Below the pieces are notes generated by a model, which was not told the origin of the DNA, ran no database searches, and saw only the letters and a program-made list of their open reading frames with translations. Source: JAUWKC01 sp035527845 (GTDB taxonomy: Bacteria; Planctomycetota; Phycisphaerae; Sedimentisphaerales; Anaerobacaceae). Taken from it: a stretch of DNA of 64,000 bases. The stretch covers positions 1-64,000 of the forward strand of contig DATKZT010000031.1 in assembly GCA_035527845.1 (NCBI GenBank), given 5' to 3'. The translations under genes and the position numbers were made by a program. Shown one piece after another: positions 63,201-64,000 of this stretch. Each line of letters starts with the position of its first letter. Position 1 is the first letter of the stretch.

Positions 63201-63581
63201 GCCATAAATAGTCCCGGAATCGTCACTGCCGACCACAACAATCTGGTCTTTCACTGCATGGATAAAAAAAGCTTCCCTGCCGGATAAAGCGCCTTCCACT
63301 TTAAGCCTTCCCCCCTCTACAAGCCGCTCAACAGCCGGATTCTTGCCTATAGTCCCCACAATTATTGCCGGAATCGACTCGGGCGATTTGCTTGATCTTA
63401 CAATCCTGCATCGAAGTCCTGCGGCATCAAGGGCTTCACGGAGTCTGTCTGCTCCGAACTGCACTCTGGGTGTTGCCTCCTGACTCATGCCAAGGACAAT
63501 TTCCGACGTATTCGCTTCTGCCCGGCATGTAGAGAAGCAGAAAACCAATCCGACTGACAATGAAACAATCAGTAGTTTCAT
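60264..63581 (-). CDS. Large secreted putative glycosidase with beta-propeller tail
   Basis: 1105-aa exported protein. The ATG at 63581 follows GAAAGGG 7 bases upstream; longer frames lack this. Residues 1-19 are a signal peptide. Residues about 22-125 resemble the N-terminal alpha/beta domain that precedes the barrel in GH20, GH67 and GH84 enzymes (FFIHAVKDQIVVVGSDDSGTIYGCLELADRV). Residues about 135-560 look like a TIM barrel (MRGTCIGMQKTEYLPG, VENRMNTLYLWNGHPF). Residues about 560-760 are helical. Residues about 790-1100 form a five-bladed propeller of the GH43/GH32 kind (VSKDAMNWERVATLY, FYVAYTCNPEIPP, ADSG-like DTNPVTSIHPTFLENP). The combination of barrel and propeller is unusual. A glucuronidase- or hexosaminidase-like activity is possible but unproven. 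Confidence 0.8.
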   Translation of the reverse strand: MKLLIVSLSVGLVFCFSTCRAEANTSEIVLGMSQEATPRVQFGADRLREALDAAGLRCRIVRSSKSPESIPAIIVGTIGKNPAVERLVEGGRLKVEGALSGREAFFIHAVKDQIVVVGSDDSGTIYGCLELADRVRKEKKLPQNLRFCDAPKLSMRGTCIGMQKTEYLPGRKVYEYPYTPETFAFFYDKEQWKKYLDFLVENRMNTLYLWNGHPFASLVRLKDYPYAVEVSEETFARNVEMYNYITTEADRRGIWVIQMFYNIIVSKPFAERNGIDTQHRDPTPLLEDYTRKSIAEFVRTYPNVGLLICLGEALTGRDNQLHWLKDVIIPGVKDGLSAVGKVELPPIILRAHHIEDNLDIVSAALPSYENLYTMTKFNGESLTTYEERGRYQEIHRLMSNLGSTHIANVHLLANLEPFRYGSVRCIKKCVQSFKPRLGADGLHLYPLAYWDWPNVPDKDPVFAAQIERDWIWFEAWAYYAWNPDRPAEQEREHWISRLCDVYGSNEASEKILAAYNDAGECAPRILRRFGITGGNRQTMSLGMTLHQLTDPNLYNPWEDLWQSDSPPGERLQEYVTKEWHGQEHKGETPPQIIEEVERFSGNAVEAIEAAAPHVTRNKAEFERLRNDIHCIRAMSRCYCAKAQAVMNVLRYRLSADVNDMQKAACYLEESFAEYEKLVALTEDTYRYAQTLQTPHRKVPIIGSVDGKPVNYHWTQLVEMYRKEVRDFKAEVAFLTNPEPQDDIQKYLSESIFEILGGPDKPVVDEGSPGTYDIVGGFEGGRALKLGDTYHMFPTERAGIRGRERSFDRVKTRIGHWVSKDAMNWERVATLYQASGKYTHIKQDHPASDRRASLWAFMPVFNEKEGRWNGFYVAYTCNPEIPPVHSFGRIWRAVSTVPGMEGIGGPYEDVGIIIEPGLQSQAWEGRQGVDSFFPYQVGDKWYGFYGGAFPFEGEQRIYGTQGRWHVGLAEANDLAGPWFRMGQDTNPVTSIHPTFLENPIVTQLPDQTYIALFDGGPQSLNLPNMFGYSLSTDGLHWSKATYFPIRTKVKRWWKTMRTPLGLIPEGDNVYTIMYTAWKPGGRFHPIGMVRVKLKPTVLAKQAELLE

Positions 63582-63749
63582 GTTGATGCCCTTTCTCAGA
63601 GACGCCCACTCATTCTGCCGGAACAAAAAGGCCGTGAGAAGATTCTTAGATGTACTCCAGCCCTCTTGGGCTGGGAACCTTGGCAAGAGACGAGATACTC
63701 ATTGACGGGCGGTCGTTCATAGGATTGCTTCGCGTGCAAATATTTTCGT

Positions 63750-64000
63750 CTATTTGAGCTCGACGGACCAATACGCATGGTCGAGGAACTGCTTCCAGCT
63801 TCGGTATCGCTGGTGGCCGAGGTGGACATGGACGAGGGGGTTGTGCCTGGGCCTGATGGGTTTTTGGACGAGGGTCATGCCGGCGTCGCGCGGGGTGCGG
63901 CCTCCTTTCCTGACATTGCACCCGGTGCACGCGCAAACGACATTCTCCCAGGTGGATTTGCCGCCCATGGTCCGTGGGATGATATGGTCGAGTGACAATT
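63750..64000 (-). CDS. HNH endonuclease, C-terminal part
   Basis: The gene runs off the right edge of the window; only the last 83 codons are visible. They include LDHIIPRTMGGKSTWENVVCACTGCNVRKGGRTP, with the conserved DH of the HNH motif and the two CxxC zinc-binding pairs partly seen (CACTGC). Small HNH proteins of this type occur widely as stand-alone nucleases of unknown role. The remaining tail (WKQFLDHAYWSVELK) is typical of the family. The next gene on this strand starts about 170 bases away. Confidence 0.88.
   Translation of the reverse strand, partial: LSLDHIIPRTMGGKSTWENVVCACTGCNVRKGGRTPRDAGMTLVQKPIRPRHNPLVHVHLGHQRYRSWKQFLDHAYWSVELK

Noticed and set aside
1..64000. CRISPR array, rRNA operon, insertion sequence or phage genes
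   Set aside because: No regularly spaced repeats, no rRNA-like sequence, and no transposase, integrase or capsid-like frames were recognised.

Overview
The window comes from a Planctomycetota genome, most likely class Phycisphaerae (Sedimentisphaerales-like). This is inference from several traits seen together: three Tat-exported sulfatases, a secreted protein with Fn3-like repeats of the HDVYLG...YYWRIDEVN type and a C-terminal dockerin-like calcium repeat pair, a PocR-AraC regulator, giant secreted repeat proteins, and several glycoside hydrolases. The lifestyle suggested is heterotrophic breakdown of sulfated, deoxysugar-rich polysaccharide.

Layout. 1-3011: the start of an unidentified gene and a GH106-like rhamnosidase, with its probable PocR/AraC regulator at 3070-4368. 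4553-5662: a membrane-anchored M28 peptidase. 5979-8077: a visibly AT-richer two-gene unit, a 602-aa protein with a nucleoside-deoxyribosyltransferase-like region plus a tiny glutaredoxin-like protein without cysteines at the active site. 8844-9659: an FKBP isomerase. 9736-18376: a pentose/deoxysugar catabolic region with an SSS symporter diverging from ribulokinase (araB), followed by araD, a RhaT-like symporter, a URO-D-like protein and a fucose-isomerase-like enzyme. 18550-29248: an export cluster of three sulfatases, a dockerin-like protein and a double esterase. 29490-34964: a small membrane protein, a GH31 glycosidase, an SDR dehydrogenase, a DUF2284 protein and an Mth938-like protein. 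34978-39239: a membrane spermidine-synthase-like protein overlapping a membrane-anchored Pcm, and a GT2 glycosyltransferase.

39528-46237 is the most unusual part. It holds an AmmeMemoRadiSam radical SAM gene, a 60-aa Tat-signal micropeptide, a membrane-anchored Memo-AMMECR1 fusion, and a 1314-aa protein joining a membrane spermidine-synthase-like module to an FMN-binding and NosR/NapH-like polyferredoxin module. The genes overlap or nearly abut, so they probably form one translationally coupled unit at the cell envelope. A lipoprotein with a coiled coil follows, preceded by a stretch resembling part of a cobalamin riboswitch.

47001-52647: a DUF2905 protein, a membrane sulfatase-fold (LTA-synthase-like) protein, a DUF72 protein, a 41-aa protein, a second radical SAM protein (PflA/COG1313 type), SixA, and tRNA-Ser(UGA) with a duplicated 3' end. 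53183-57913: a 1576-aa secreted protein with carboxypeptidase-regulatory-like repeats and four PASTA repeats. 58127-63581: an EF-Tu-domain-2-like protein, a GH29 fucosidase and a large putative glycosidase with a beta-propeller tail. The window ends in a partial HNH endonuclease. Intergenic spaces carry scattered remnants of repeats of the type 'tcattc(t/c)gagcgcagc'. No rRNA, CRISPR array or insertion sequence was seen.
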